Shown here: one piece after another, positions 11,909 through 25,000 of the stretch
Layout: every line of letters begins with the position of its first letter
Numbering within the stretch: position 1 is the stretch's first letter
Assembly (NCBI GenBank): GCA_963978905.1
Contig: OZ022256.1
Span: forward strand, 54,236,001 to 54,300,000
Direction: 5' to 3'
From: Trichostrongylus colubriformis
Lineage: Eukaryota; Nematoda; Chromadorea; Rhabditida; Trichostrongylidae
DNA: 64,000 bases
The notes under the pieces: generated by a model
Seen by the model: the letters and a program-made list of their open reading frames with translations, nothing else
Database searches by the model: none
Told to the model about the DNA's origin: nothing
Translations under genes and position numbers: made by a program

Positions 11909-14900
11909 CTAGGAAAGTGCAGTTAAGGCTGGAAACGGTATTGTTACTGATCGAAAGCAGACAAAACCTACCGTAATTTTTGTAGACGTTGATTAATCAT
12001 ATGTTTATGGTCCGATGCTTTTATAGTACTCGTTATAATAACTAGGACAGTTATTGGCAGCCTCATTTTCTCTTGGCAGTATTCTCAGCGCCCGCGTGCT
12101 AAAGGTAGACAGCCATCTTGGGAACGTCTGTGCACCGTAACCAGCGGTACCTCGCACCTCATCGTTGGGTCACGATCCACCCTATGGGATTTAGTTCCGT
12201 GTTCACAACTGTCTATCTTCATGGGAAAGCGTGTCATCTGATAAGGATAAGGACAGCTCAAATAAGTTTCTGCTAACTTGATAATCAATTGCAAGGATAT
12301 CCAAAGACAGAAATTTGATAATTGCTGGTGGAGAATGAGATTAGAAAGATGCAAAAACTTCCATTGCGTACTTTTTGAAGATTTCTAGGAAGCTGTTACT
12401 ATTCTGCTGTAATTAATAACAAGTGGAGCAGAGGATGATTCAAACGATTCTCTAAATTATTCGAGATTTAGGAATTTATGAATCTTTGTATTGGAACTGA
12501 TGCTCAAAAGCCTTAGAAACCTAGGTAACTTGTAAGTGTTATGCAATTTCAAAGCGATCAAGGAATTTTTTTTCAAACTTCAAGTTCAATTTGCATAAGT
12601 CTCTCATCTATAGTAATTGAAAAAATTATGTTTTAAGAAATTGAGTTGGTTTATTAACATTAGGAATGCCTCTTGATCAACTTTTACTTACCTCAGTCCC
12701 ACCTACAGCTTTGTATTCAAGATGGCGCGTCACACAACGCGTAATATATAAATAAAGTTAATAAAAATTCCTACCACCCCCATTCTAAATCATAATGAAC
12801 ACTCGACTGAGCTCTTTCAAGCCATGTTATTATCTTTTCGTTCTAATAGTTCCACACGTTAGTATAAATGATATAAAATATACAAAAAACAAACAATGTA
12901 ATTTCTCTTTGTTTGCATGTTCATATTGCTTGTGCCTAAAATTTTCAAATTCATCGCATGCAATCTCTTTTTCTCATATCTTCATCCTTCCCTTGAAATG
13001 TCCTTGTCTCAGGGCACCTTTCAAATGATCCTTTGTTGGTGTGGTGACACCCGCTTAATGTCCGTAGGGGTTACGGCACTCTTTGTCGGCATCCTTTTGC
13101 GGTAACGGCTTTGAAGAGGAACAAAACGACCCGTTTCCTGTGGCGTATTTCGGAAAGATGCTATGAGCATTTTCGTTGAAGTTGAAGTTCTTATGGGTGC
13201 ATGAACCGGCACGGCGCTAGGCATCACACACCAAGGAGTGTTCCATTTTACGTTGGCACTTGAAGTATTTAATAGTTTTCTTGGCCCACTAATACTGCAG
13301 ATGAGCAAAGTGCTTGACTGTAACGGAGTCGGTAGCCGTAATGCATAACTCGTCCCGTCTTGTCTGCACACAGTTTTTTACATTTTTTATTTTAACTTTT
13401 ACACTTGCCTAACTTTCTTCGAAACCCTCAGTAGATTTGGTAGCAGATCAATGAATTATGAAAAAGCAGGCGAAAAATCAGGCTAAATCAACTGCCCAGC
13501 CCTCCTATTGGGTTTGGAGACACACCCATGTAATCCTATCGAAAATTTCACTCGAATCCCATTTACCGAATTCGAATTGGGTGGTGCGCACTCGATGCCT
13601 CTTCACCTTTCAATAAAAACCGTTTCGGAACTCTCGAAAAACACACAACAGCAAGATAATCGACTGTACTGTTTGGTTATGAACCGGTATGTTGCCACAG
13701 TGAAATGTGCAACTGTCATCGTCGTCTTGAGTGAGCAACTGGTTTCTTCTTGCATATCGATTTTAACAGTTTAGTGAAAAATCCTCATTATTGTTTGTGA
13801 TTTCTTGCTCTGAGCGTTCCAGTTCTGACTTTCCTCTTAACCCGCTTCAGTTGCTCTAGAGATTGAGAATAAATACTGGCTTTTCTTTGATAAGAAAATG
13901 GTTTTATGATGAGTGCAGCTTCAAGTGTCGAATTATGTATGTGTCGTTGTTGGAAAATTTCCGTTCAACGAAGTATTTATCAAGAACGAGGCATAATCAA
14001 AGGGGGAGGGACTTTAAGTCTATGCTATTTGCGCTATGTCACTGTCAAATATCTCAAACCATTGTGGCTAAGATGCAGGATGTTCGTATGATCATGGATG
14101 TGTCCTAAAATATTCTTATATGGTGTTTAAATGAGACAAAGATATCTCAGACAATATAGTGTGGTGACTGACATGAAATATAATAGAAAGCTTGGTAGGC
14201 CTCCGGGAGTTGTGGTGCTCGGGAGCAAAATGAAACAATGAAAAAAATCGATGGTGTAGAACAATGGAATCCGAAGAATGTATCTTTTACCGATAGAGGG
14301 ACATGTGGGAAATCTGTGGCATCACAAAATCTATGGCATCTGTTGTTGCTATTAGACTCATTTGAGCGAGCAGACTCAAGCATAGGCCGAGGAACCCTCA
14401 ACGGGAAAGCTCGTATTTTAGGTCGGAAAAAGTTGGGAATTGTATTGTTTTTAAAAATCCCTCGATGAATTCTTGATGACCATGTCTTTTTTCCGTGATT
14501 TTTCTACCGATGGGGTGATTTCAGTTGATTTCTTAAAACGGGAATCACTCGATAATCATACTTTGTATTGCGTGGCAGTGCTGTGATTATCGATCGACCA
14601 GTTGAGACATACGAAATTACTATACATCTTAATAGTAAGTTCACTGAAAAACAATCAAATGACGCAGTGGCTTGTATTCTACGGATCAATGAGTTTCTAC
14701 GCCCACTGCAAGAGCGATGGTCATATCCTCATAAAGAGCTTAAGAAAATTCGCCACCTAAACCCTTGGTTCTACTAGGCCAACTTCCGCAGCTTGCTAAT
14801 GCCTAGTGTGCTTTTCACCTTTCAAAGATGGCTTGTTTGTGGTTCATGAGGGTGTGTCTGATAAACAGTAGTGGGTTCTTTAATGCAATTCGGCACCGGT

Positions 14901-16137
14901 TTTTGGGCCCTTGTTGACGTTTTTCGGGTGTATGTTGGGATACTCAGATTTTGACCTCGGCCTGCGACACTGTAACAGCCTATGACTTTTGGGCCAATGA
15001 CATAGGTTGTTAGACCATTCGATCTTGTAAATCTTAAGATCAATGCAAGTCTGTTTCGCTTTGTTCATGAATGGGTGATGCTACCGTGGCATAATACTTG
15101 AAAAAAAAGTTTCACAATAAAGAAATGATTGGCAACCTCCTTCCATACCCGTGAGAAGATCCAATTTCTTAACGTTAAATGTAACATCGAACTCTGACTT
15201 TAGCATTCGTGCAATAGCCTACTCGCTTTTCAGGATTTCTCCAGAGAAAATGGTTACAGAGAACACGTTAAAGGGATGGGCGTAGTCACCAGTAGTGCCC
15301 TGGCGGGCCTACCGACCATGTGTGTATTCGAACCGTCATCCGCATCGAACTGCGCTTAGTTAGTGGAGAAGCGGTCGATATTTGTGTAGGTGTCTGGGAT
15401 GCACTACGTGATTGGCTTTTTCAGGATTGTGGAAAGATTTGAGTGTATGCGCAAGAGATGAGAGTGGAGCAGTAATGAGCGAGTGTGTTGGCATACTCAT
15501 GTTCCGGCTATTGAATCCCGAACCACTGCGATCAGTTATACTTTTCATCCCTATGGGTTACACCGTGATGACAGAGTAGTGCGGGTGGGCACGTATAAAC
15601 GTTTACTTATTTATTTATTGAAGTTAAAAACGTGCTATATATGCTATAGAGGTGTACTATTGATGCTACTGATGATCCAAGGTAGCGCCAGGGTACACCG
15701 AGAGTCGAGGATCCCTCAACAGGGGGACCATATTTGACCGGATAGGAGAGTGTGGGGTCGTACAATCAGAAGTCAGCGATAGCACTTAAATTTAAACTTC
15801 CGAAAAATAGATGAGAAGCAAAGGTATTCCATAGCAAATCCGTGTGGCAAGATGCAAAATATATCTTTTCACCTCAAGAAGGGTTGTATAGCATTAAAAC
15901 ACATTGCAGTATGCAGTCCGGCAACAGTTACTAGTATTGTAGAGGTCGATAAAGAGGGAGGGTCGTATACGATCGCCTCAAAGGGGGGGGGGAGTCGTAC
16001 CGAAGCGCCTATTTTCCTGGACACCTGGGAGTGCACTCGATAGCGCTTTTAAACGAGAATATTCGGTACTGTTGCTTCTACGGTGCGTGATTCGTAAGCC
16101 CTTTCGCTAACTTAAAATTTACATTGAAAAGGAATAG
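11909..16137. other. Gap between genes: no confident gene
   Basis: Apart from the exon candidate at 13021-13363 nothing is clearly coding. Several frames of 60-90 codons on both strands (for example 13508-13774 +, 14568-14777 +, 15483-15737 +) have no recognisable motif or splice support. Low-complexity A/T-rich sequence is common around 12.4-12.9 kb. Confidence 0.5.
13021..13363 (-). CDS. Candidate S/T-P-rich exon upstream of the kinase
   Basis: Read on the minus strand, a CTGTGTGCAG acceptor at 13364-13366 opens a frame of 113 codons ending in TGA at 13021. The composition is Ser/Thr/Pro/Arg-rich with several TP dipeptides (LPTPLQSS, FRNTPQETGR, SAVTPTDIKR), like disordered regulatory tails carrying CDK sites. 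It lies 1.1 kb upstream of the kinase on the same strand. It could be a 5' exon of that gene, using an internal donor, or the last exon of another gene. No domain is recognised. Confidence 0.3.
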
Positions 16138-16189
16138 ACACCATTGTGGGTGCTCCGTGGAACATAATCCGGTTGATGAAAAACTATAG
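16138..16189 (+). pseudogene. Possible ABHD17-like catalytic-His exon, frameshifted
   Basis: After GGAATAG, the first codons read TPLWV in the phase that the exon ending at 3184 would require. In ABHD17 proteins the same place reads PLWV followed by a GHN motif. A one-base shift then opens a frame containing HNPVDEKL. The match is short and needs the frameshift. It may be a remote, damaged exon of the hydrolase gene, a relic of a second copy, or chance. Confidence 0.3.
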
Positions 16190-16577
16190 GTGCGCTTAGA
16201 GAAGGAGTTGGTACAATTTCAACAAATGCTATAACAATACCTACATTTGCCTTGGAACTTCCCGATTCTCTTTCTATTTATACAAATCTTATGTTTGTGT
16301 GGATGAATGATGTCCTTCCAGTTTTGATTCCCAAAGACGATTTCATTCATATGATCGTAAAAGAGTATTACCGCTCTCGTTCTTAGCAAAAGCGCGTTTT
16401 CTCTTCGATTTCCTTTCCATTTTCGGAGAATTCTCAAATGGAGCTAATTTGAAGTTTTTCTGCTGCACAGAGCGACGTGAGCAATATGTTATTCGTTATT
16501 CCATTCTCTTCCATCTAGACTCTCCTGCATCCAGCCACACCAATCAAATCTTTCATTCCTATGTTGTTTGTTTTTAG

Positions 16578-16678
16578 GAGATCGACATCTGAACATCAGC
16601 ACACTTCTGTTAGGCAAAAGCGCAGAACTGGCATCACTTGAGTGCAATATCGATCCTGAATGGAATGAAGATGTGTGA
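16578..16678 (+). other. Possible terminal exon, unassigned
   Basis: A TTTTTAG acceptor is followed by an open frame ending NIDPEWNEDV and TGA at 16676-16678. Two frames are open over part of it. It lies between the possible hydrolase exon at 16.1 kb and the composite MITE at 16.8 kb, so it could be the 3' end of the same gene. No motif is recognised. Confidence 0.2.
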
Positions 16679-16777
16679 TGTACCTCGAAACGTTCAATGG
16701 ACGCTGTAGAATCTGTGACCTGTTTTTGGATATTTTTGGAAAATGCAACTTCACTCCTCCTCCCGCCCTTCCTACCT

Positions 16778-17083
16778 GAGGCCGTATTTATACTCTGCGT
16801 TTATACTCATCCATAGTAAAGCTGTTTGCGAAAAGGCAGTGAATCGGGTGAGGAATTCTTCTTTCTTATTTACAAGATGTCGGTTCGAATGCATGCTTGA
16901 AATTTCGCAAATCCTTCATACATTCGTCGGCAGGGCGTGGCTGCGTCACAGGCAAAGATGCAGAGTGCAAAAGGGGAGGTGTAGAGCCGACGCAAGCAAC
17001 GAGACAGGTTAGCAAAGCCGGAGACGCAGAGGCACGCAGCACATCCCGCTGCGGTGCTGCTAAGTATGAACGCGGCCTTGGTG
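16778..17083. mobile_element. Composite family C MITE carrying an ABHD17 exon fragment
   Basis: The left end GGCCGTATTTATACTCTGCG resembles the family C terminus and the right end AAGTATGAACGCGGCC is its inverted partner. Between them, about 16803-16925 matches about 3145-3285 of the hydrolase gene: the shared AAAGCTGTTTGCGAAAAGGC, the donor side TCGGGTGAGG, and the intron stretch beyond it. The frame is broken (ATGG became ATAG at the copy's start). MITE sequence follows the gene fragment in both places, so the fragment appears to have moved with the adjacent MITE. Confidence 0.7.
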
Positions 17084-19070
17084 GACGCATTTGGGTTTAT
17101 AGTGTGGCTATACTCGAGTCGTCTCCCAACAAAAGGGTCATCGCTCGTCAATCATAGTTTTCCTAGCTAGTTCCTTGTTCGACTGTCAACTTTTTTAAGA
17201 TAAGGGCTACCAATGCAAAGCTCTTTGATAGTGCATGGTTTTCTAAGATCAGTCGGCTAAACTTTCAAAGAGCGAGCGCTCCACTTTAAACCCAAAACAC
17301 GACCCTCCCCATCCATGATCTCTCCACTCAGGCCTGACCCTGGGTCCGATCCAAACTACACTTGTGTTATTACGGTACCACTTGAAAATGTCTCTGTCAT
17401 TTTCACAGTTAACATCATTTCACCTTGTTCCCCAATTCATCCAAGAGTCATCCTCATTGTGGCTGTAGTCGCCATAGTATTGAAGCTGTCAATGGATCCG
17501 GCAATCGGCTCTGTTTGATTTACGATGCAAAAGTCGCCGCACGTAAATATCGTCCTCGATTGACCTTTCTCATTTGCTTCCTCGTATCCATATCGCAGGA
17601 GGGGGCATGGAGAAGCTAAATCGTGAAGATTATCCATTTGAAGTATTCCATTGAAGGGGTGAAATCCACAGGTGTTTAGAGGAAATTAATAGGCTGATCA
17701 TAGTCCTCTAATTTGATAGTAATTAACCTGCGGGTGACACAAATGGTGGCAATGCACTTTAACTTGTATTCTCTATCCGTGATCCGGAGTTCGAGCCAAC
17801 TTATCTTGGGAACAGTAAAGATTACTAGACCAATTTCTCACTAGTTTTGGTCTGTATCTTATGAATTTGCTTTGATTATATATCGGATTTTCGTACCCCG
17901 TATTGATTGAAGCGCGAAGTGCTTTGTCAGCGTTGAAATTTTTGAAATAGCAACTTATCTTCCGTGGCTCCTCGTGGTTCAGCTCAGTATCTTTGAAGCT
18001 GAACACTTGTAGACCTGCTTATGGGAATCAGTGGATTCTGATTACAAGTTGCTCAAATTTTGCGTTATGTTTATTGCCCATCGCTTGGGCATTATTCTGA
18101 GTCTAATTCTTGTCCACAGCTTCGATGATGACTCTTTGTCGCATTCAATCCTCACACAGCTACGCATACTACGATCCGGAAGGGCACGGTACAGATGGAT
18201 GCTTGAAGGAGTCGTTCACGGAAAAAATGAGTTTTTGTTGTTACCCATACATTTATGTAGTATGCCTAGTGTGGGCCGCATGCAAAGATTCACGCGAAAA
18301 ATGTGAATTCTGCTAAGATACAGCATCACAAAGTCACGGCCTGGTGGGCGGAGCCTTTGATCAAGTGCCCACCTCAATCCGTCGTGGTCGGAGACGCATT
18401 GTAGGAGCGGAACAGTCCCACTCTCCATTTCCAACCGCAGCGGAAGGCCCCGCCCACCTGGCCAAGGACTTGGGAGCTGTATCTCAGCCAAACTCTTACT
18501 TTTTCGCGTGCCATTTTGCATGCCTCTTACTAGGCAAATACATCGAAAATATAAGGGTAACAAAGAAACTAATTTTTCAGTGGGCTATTCCTTTGAGTGA
18601 GCTTCTTTTGTATCCCTTGGAGTCACACTATGGTTGTTTAGGTGAGGCAACCCTCTGGGTATGGCATTGGAGAGTGTTCTGAAAACAGCTGATTAATCAG
18701 TTCATCGGATGGCTTAGTATTCATAAATCTCGATTTGACCACCTGTCTGCACGAGAACCTTCGTGAATGCATGATATGGGAAATAACTATAATATTGAAT
18801 TATTTCACCGAAAACATCTTTCAAATGATGTTGAAATACATGACGTTTGAAACCTCTTTGATTGCTGATCGCTTTTGCCGTGAGACGCTTGAACAGAAGC
18901 ATCACCAGAACACGTCCTGTGCTAATACGACGCTTTTCGGTGTCTAATCTGCGTGTTCTTCCGGATCGTCCGGCTGGTTCTGCTGAGGCGCACGGTGGCG
19001 CCACCGCCGCCGCTAGTAGTTGTTCGACGCTGTGGTGGCGCCGCCCCAAAGCGCGCTGCACTCGTGCACC
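17084..19070. other. Upstream region of the LRR gene
   Basis: No confident gene. It contains a fold-back element (18205-18596). Just before the LRR start codon is a G/C-rich 110 bp stretch (18955-19070) with GGTGGCGCCACCGCC and GTGGTGGCGCCGCC. This stretch stands out from the A/T-rich surroundings and is the likely 5' UTR or promoter edge. No TATA box or spliced-leader acceptor could be fixed. Confidence 0.45.
18205..18596. repeat. Fold-back element, family F, copy 1
   Basis: Left arm contains GAGTCGTTCACGG and TTGTTACCCATACATTTATG; right arm contains ATATAAGGGTAACAAAGAAA. Better preserved copies are at 50.84-51.28 and 53.12-53.56 kb. The centre contains a G/C-rich GGTGGGCGGAGCC / CCCCGCCCACC inverted pair. 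Confidence 0.7.
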
Positions 19071-22000
19071 ATGCTAGAGCTGCGCACGGTGCTCGGCACC
19101 GTACTTACCGCTCTTGTGTCATTTACGATCAACGTCAACGCTCAATGTCCACCGGTGAGCGGACCGTGCCGATGTGCCCCTTCTATCTATGAACCGGTGG
19201 CGATCATCTGTGAAAATGCCGGAAGTCTCACCAACGCACTACAGGCGATTCAATCGGCCAGGAATACCTCGGTCAGTGACTTGACAGTTGCTGTTGTAAA
19301 CGCTTGACACTGTAATTGCGGTAATCGCCTGCTATTTCAGATCGATTCCCTCACGATCATCGACACTGCTGTTTCTAGTATTCCAGCGAACGCATTCCAG
19401 GTAATTCAATACGTTTCTCGATTTGTACGCATGCGTGACCTCTTGAGAACTTCTGCTGAAACTGTGCTGATTCTCTTACTCTCTTCTTTTCTTTTCGGTG
19501 GCCTTTAGCTGCATTTATTGATTCACTTCGCTCTTCATGAGCATTTCTGTAGTGCTGTGAGAAGCTAAAGCTTTTTGCTTGAGTTTGAAACAAGTTTGAG
19601 TTTGAGGCTCAGCTCCAGCTCATTTAATGAACTCATAAAGGCGCAGAATTGAGTGCATTCCACGGAGGGTTCGTAGTGAGACTGAGCAGGGCTATTGTGA
19701 TAGCAACAGATGAAACCGGTAACCATACTTGGTAGACAAGAGGGCGCTCAGGCTAACTACTATGTTAATTTGATAGTTTGCAGATGAAGCTTTGACTGGG
19801 TGTCCACCCCATTTTGTCCTCTAACATAACTTCGATTTTTTCAAAATCTTGCTTTTTTATGTGCAAAAGTCATAAATTTTGAACTGTCGAATTCGTCCAG
19901 AGAAATTCTTATTGCAGGTCACTTTCTTAAAAAATTTAGTTTTTTTCTTTTCAACACACTTTCAATAATCACCGTTTGCATCGTCTCTAGGTGCTTATGC
20001 TTCCAATTACTTAACTCCCTAGGTTCATTGTAAATGCATAGCTATAGATAATAGTTTGTAAATTTCAAATAGCAATTCAAATTGTATGCTGCAAAAACTT
20101 CTTTTGGTGGTCGCGTTGTCATTTAAGAGGCACAGGGCTGTAAGAAAAGCACAGTTTTTACGTCATTTGTGCTGCGGAAGGCGATAACAAATTAAAAAAT
20201 CTGATAACTTGTTTTAGATTTAGATTTTGGCCCTACGGATACTCTTATTAGGTAGCTATCGGTCGTCATATCGCCATAGTGAAGTTTCCAGGCCTTTACC
20301 ATTCTGCGGTTGGTTCTCAATCGAAACACTCTCCAGTTCATCGATGATCAGGCATTCAACGGTCCACTACTGGATTCGTTGGTTGAGCTCGATCTGAATG
20401 ACAACAACCTTGGCCAAATCCCTCAGATGGGCCTCACACGACTTCGTAATCTTCGCAAGCTTTATCTGAACCGAAATCGCATCAACACATTGTCATCGAA
20501 TGCGTTTGCTGGTTATGAGAGCAAGGATTTGATCATCAAGCTGTCTTTGGCCGGCAATCGACTTACCGACCAATCACTCACTGACACCGCCGTCTTCAGA
20601 CCTCTACGGCTGCTGCAGGTTAGTATTTTCCGTGCTTGAAGGTTCTTTACAATTTTTAATTTGATAATACCGAAAAGTTTCCTTTTCGGTATTATCAAAA
20701 AGGTTTTTCCTTTTTAAAAGTTTTCATTACAGTTAGCTATAACTACAAGTGTAGGTATTGGTGTGACTATGTATAGCTTTCATATGCAGCTTAAATCTTT
20801 CTCATTTATGTGTCTGCCTCGGGTTTCAGTGGCTTTTTTGATTTTTCAACTTCTTCTCCCACTAGACAATATCAAATTGAGAATGTTATATTCTTTCCGC
20901 TTCTTTTTTGAAGAAGAGCGCTGGAATCCTTTCGATTCTCTCTTGTTAAGTTTGGCTATCGGATTTGAACTTTATCATTTACATACTTCATGCATGACTC
21001 ATTATCTTTCGTTCACATGCCCGCTGTCCAGCTGGCCACCCTCCTCCGCTCACCTATGTAAATAAAAACGCCGCTTCAACTGTGCAGAAGCTTTCGCCCT
21101 CACCTGGACCATTGGGATTCGAATTGTTTAAAGAGCGAGAGAGAAAACGAATTACGGATGGTACATTACGTGCGGATTGAATGGAAAGAGGACTTTTTGC
21201 TTTCGTAATCTCACGAAGACTCGACATCTTTTTGGAAATAGATCCTTAAGATAGAAGATTGTGGATTTGAGGGATCTCGAAATGTACTAATGAAATTCCG
21301 AAGAATTTCAAAGAGATCAGGAGATCAGATGAGGACGTAAACAGATTTTGTTCTGTCACATAGCACTAGGTTTCTTTGATTCTGATTTCAATGCACCTAC
21401 TATGAGTGATAAGTCCATGCCTTTCTTCTCATACCGTAATGAAATGTTCAGAACTTTCATTTTTGACCAGTGGGCTAGGGCACACTACTGCGCGCGTAAC
21501 ATCATAGGCGTCAGTGGGTCGATCAGAATTGCTTTTTTCTATGAATTTACTCAGTGCCTTTACCGGATCACGCTCCGATCACCGTGTGCGGGCCTTGACT
21601 TGGCCCATGTGTGCACTTTACTACCTGTACCATGCCCTACTCATCCCAGACTTGTGCACATTTCCACGGGTTTTTATGTAACGTCCACACCCCGCCCACC
21701 ACCAATGCTCCGCCCACTGTGCCCAGGCCTCTTTCATGACTTTCAAGGGCTCATCTCTGACCTTAATCCATTTTTTCTCAAGTTTAAGGCACATTCGAAC
21801 CCAAGTAACAATTTTCGGTCTAAAAGCGCAACATTTCAATACACGCCCCGCTCACCGTGAGTGGAGCTTAGCTCAATTCATGTGTGGTCTTTACTTCCTG
21901 TCTCATGCCCTACCCATACCAAACTTGCTCCTATCTCCACAGGTCGTCTTTCTTATAATACCTAATTCCATGACAGACGGACGGGCGGAGGGACGGACGT

Positions 22001-25000
22001 ACAGACAGACGAAGCGTTTTATATAGTAGAGATTCAAAAACTACTATTGCCTTTCAGTATCCAACCAGTTTGGTGGATACCGCTCGAGCAGTTGTGATGT
22101 GATGAGAAGCTGTAGTCATGTACGGAATTCTCAGCGGCGGAGTACTCATCGTTAGATCTGTGTGTGTCCGACGTTGGAATTATTGATAGTATGAGTCTCA
22201 TTGCCATTACTTATATTTATCACTTCAATTTTTCGTCGCAAAACGGAGGTTCGGACGATTGATATACAGACAGGATTATTGATACGCCTGGGTGCCTGCG
22301 TTAGTATGGGCAATGAGTTCTCGGAGCACCTCCATATTTGAAACTTTATTTCTGTTCTTTCGATCATGTTGGATATCAACTAGCCGACATCAGAGAGAAA
22401 GTTTTTTCTTGAGTGGTCCGAACAAGGCTTGGATAGCCTCTGATTCTTGACCACTACTCTGCACACACCCTCACCTTTCATAATACTCCAAATTCATTTG
22501 ACTTACGAGAAACTCGCTTTTTGTTGTTTGTTCTTCTTTTGATTTTCTATACTTGTGGGAACGTCGCTCGCATTTGGTTGTCATTCAGCAAAAACTGAAA
22601 GTAAGTAAAAGTACCTCCGATCCCGTCTAAGATAGTCAGCAATGCTACTAGTACATAGTTGGAGTCGCACAGTTGTTGAGAGATTTTATGTTTGTGTCTG
22701 GTCTACGGATAGGAATTTTCTGCTCGATGCTTTAATATTTTATCTAGTTTTCATGAAGGAGTGACACAGAATAGATCGTCGATAATGGCAAATCGGCTGG
22801 GGGAATGCAGGAATGAATCCCACAAATTTTCTACAATTATCCTTCCTTTTCTCGTGTTGTAACACGTTCTGTCATTTGAATACACACTGACACGAGTACT
22901 AGCAAACCTAGTATTCATAATTCATATATATTCACATATTTTCTCAATTGATGCTAGGTGCCTTCAAATCTTTCTCGAGGAAGTTCGATTTGAAATCGGC
23001 ATCGTGTTTTGAAAGCAATCGAAAAAACTCCATTATTTTCTGTGGAACTGACAATATTCGGCAAAATGTTCGATATCATTATACATGGCGTCGTTCCAGG
23101 AGCTTTCCCTCGAGACGAATGCGTTGACTGCGATTCCATCGGCGGCCCTAGTGAATCAGCGTGGTACCCTGACGAATCTCAATCTTGGTTTGAACAACAT
23201 CAATGAGGTAATTGATTCACCTCTTATCGCAGTATGTTTTGTCTTCTGAGTCATATACGAACGTTCAGGTACCAGTCGGCGCTCTGGACTTTCCTAACCT
23301 CACTTCGCTTTCTCTCGAGTTTAATGGAATCACTGTTATTCCACCGCAAGCTTTTCAGGTCAGTAACATTTTTATTTCCCATCATAAAAACAATTAGGAA
23401 ATCAAATCTGAGTTTTCCGTGTGGGCCATGCATATGAATTTCATAATAGCGTATCGAAATGTTTATTCATGTGAAGTAAGTCTGAAGAGAAGAAGAAGAT
23501 AATGAATGAAACTTGCTTGAGTGGAAAACATTTCGGTGTGATGCTCAATCAATGCCTTTTGAAAAATGAAAACCTCAACTAGCACAAGTGGGAAGTCTAA
23601 CTGTCCATAACAGATGTCCATAACAGATACGACGAGACACGGCGAACGGACGGACGGAGGGGCGGACCTCTGTGTGGACGAGTTGTCTCGAATTGGACGA
23701 GTTATCAGTGGGGGTCTTATTCCGGCGGCAGTGGGGGTCTTATTCCGGCCGCGTGGGAGCCCCTCTACCGCGTTCACCGCTCATGAGGGTGCGAGGGAAC
23801 GCGTTACTCTGCGCGAGAACGCTCCCCTCGCACCAATGGACTGCTGGTGCCAGGGGCAAAAATCACGAGAGGCCACGAGCCATGAGCCAGGAGCAAACTC
23901 GAGAAAAACTCGAGAAAAACTCGAGCAAGCAATATATTGAAAATACAGACGCCATCTGGGCTATTTTCAGGGAGTTCCCAATCTCCAGTACCTTTACCTT
24001 ACCGGTAACAAGTTTCCATCATGGGCACCGGAAATGTTCCGCTACATCCCTCAACTGAGAACGCTTGGTATTGGTGAGACACCGATCTCTGTCATTCCCA
24101 ACAATGCTTTCATGGTAAGCTTCCCTTTTCAGTTGTGTTCACATCAAAAAAACTTAGTTGGTGTGGAGCTGATGGTTTTTACATTGGAGAAGATAAAGTG
24201 GTACTCGCGCACAGAATCTAAATTCTCTTTTGATACCAGAATTTGCTCCATCACTGCTGTCATTTATCCTCCCATGATGACTTTCTAAACTTCTTTTACT
24301 CAATGTTGTGAGGCCGCTTTGATACCTTGTGCCGGCAGGGCGCGGCTGCGTTCATAGGTAGCGAGGCAGAGTGACACGTGAGGATGCAGAACGAGGCACG
24401 CAGCGAGGCAGAGTAGCGTAAGTGGAGACGCAGAGACACACAGCCACACTCTGCCGCCGGCACCGCAAACTATGAACGCGGCATAGTTAGGAAATCGAGA
24501 AATCCTTTCTGCATCTGCTTCATTAAGTGTGCTAATTGCAAAATTAAGAGATCCATGTAAAATCCACGGAGAATGAAATGGGAAGGAGCAGTTGCGATGT
24601 TGTTGTTTTTTGGTATGCCTCACGTATTCGACTTCTGTAGTGCTTCAGAGGCTCATTCATCTGTATTGAGAGCTAGTTGATTTTTTAATCAAGGCAGTGA
24701 CTTGTGAATGCGGAACGGAAACCAAACTAACTTTCTGTTACAAACAAGCTAACTGTTGATTATATATTAGGTAGTCTAAAAAGTCTTTTCGTATTTTTAA
24801 ATACTGCTTTTTCCCTCAAAACTGCTTTCCACAAAATTTCTTCTGTACATATATATGTAGTACAAGTCCACACGCATCTATAGGTATTGTTGTCTTCCAT
24901 CTCCCGGATAACCCTTTTCGGCAAAATAAAAATATCAAAAGTCACCTCATTTTCAATTCCAATTTTTTTTTTCTTTGAATGGCGTTAGACAGGGAAAGGA

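Noticed and set aside
20763..21065. 100-codon hydrophobic frame
   Set aside because: Lies inside an LRR-gene intron whose flanking exons join directly; composition is T-rich intron sequence.
21348..21860. 170-codon open frame
   Set aside because: It lies mostly in dispersed repeat G, inside an intron of the LRR gene; the matching repeat at 41 kb is open in another register, so no protein is conserved.
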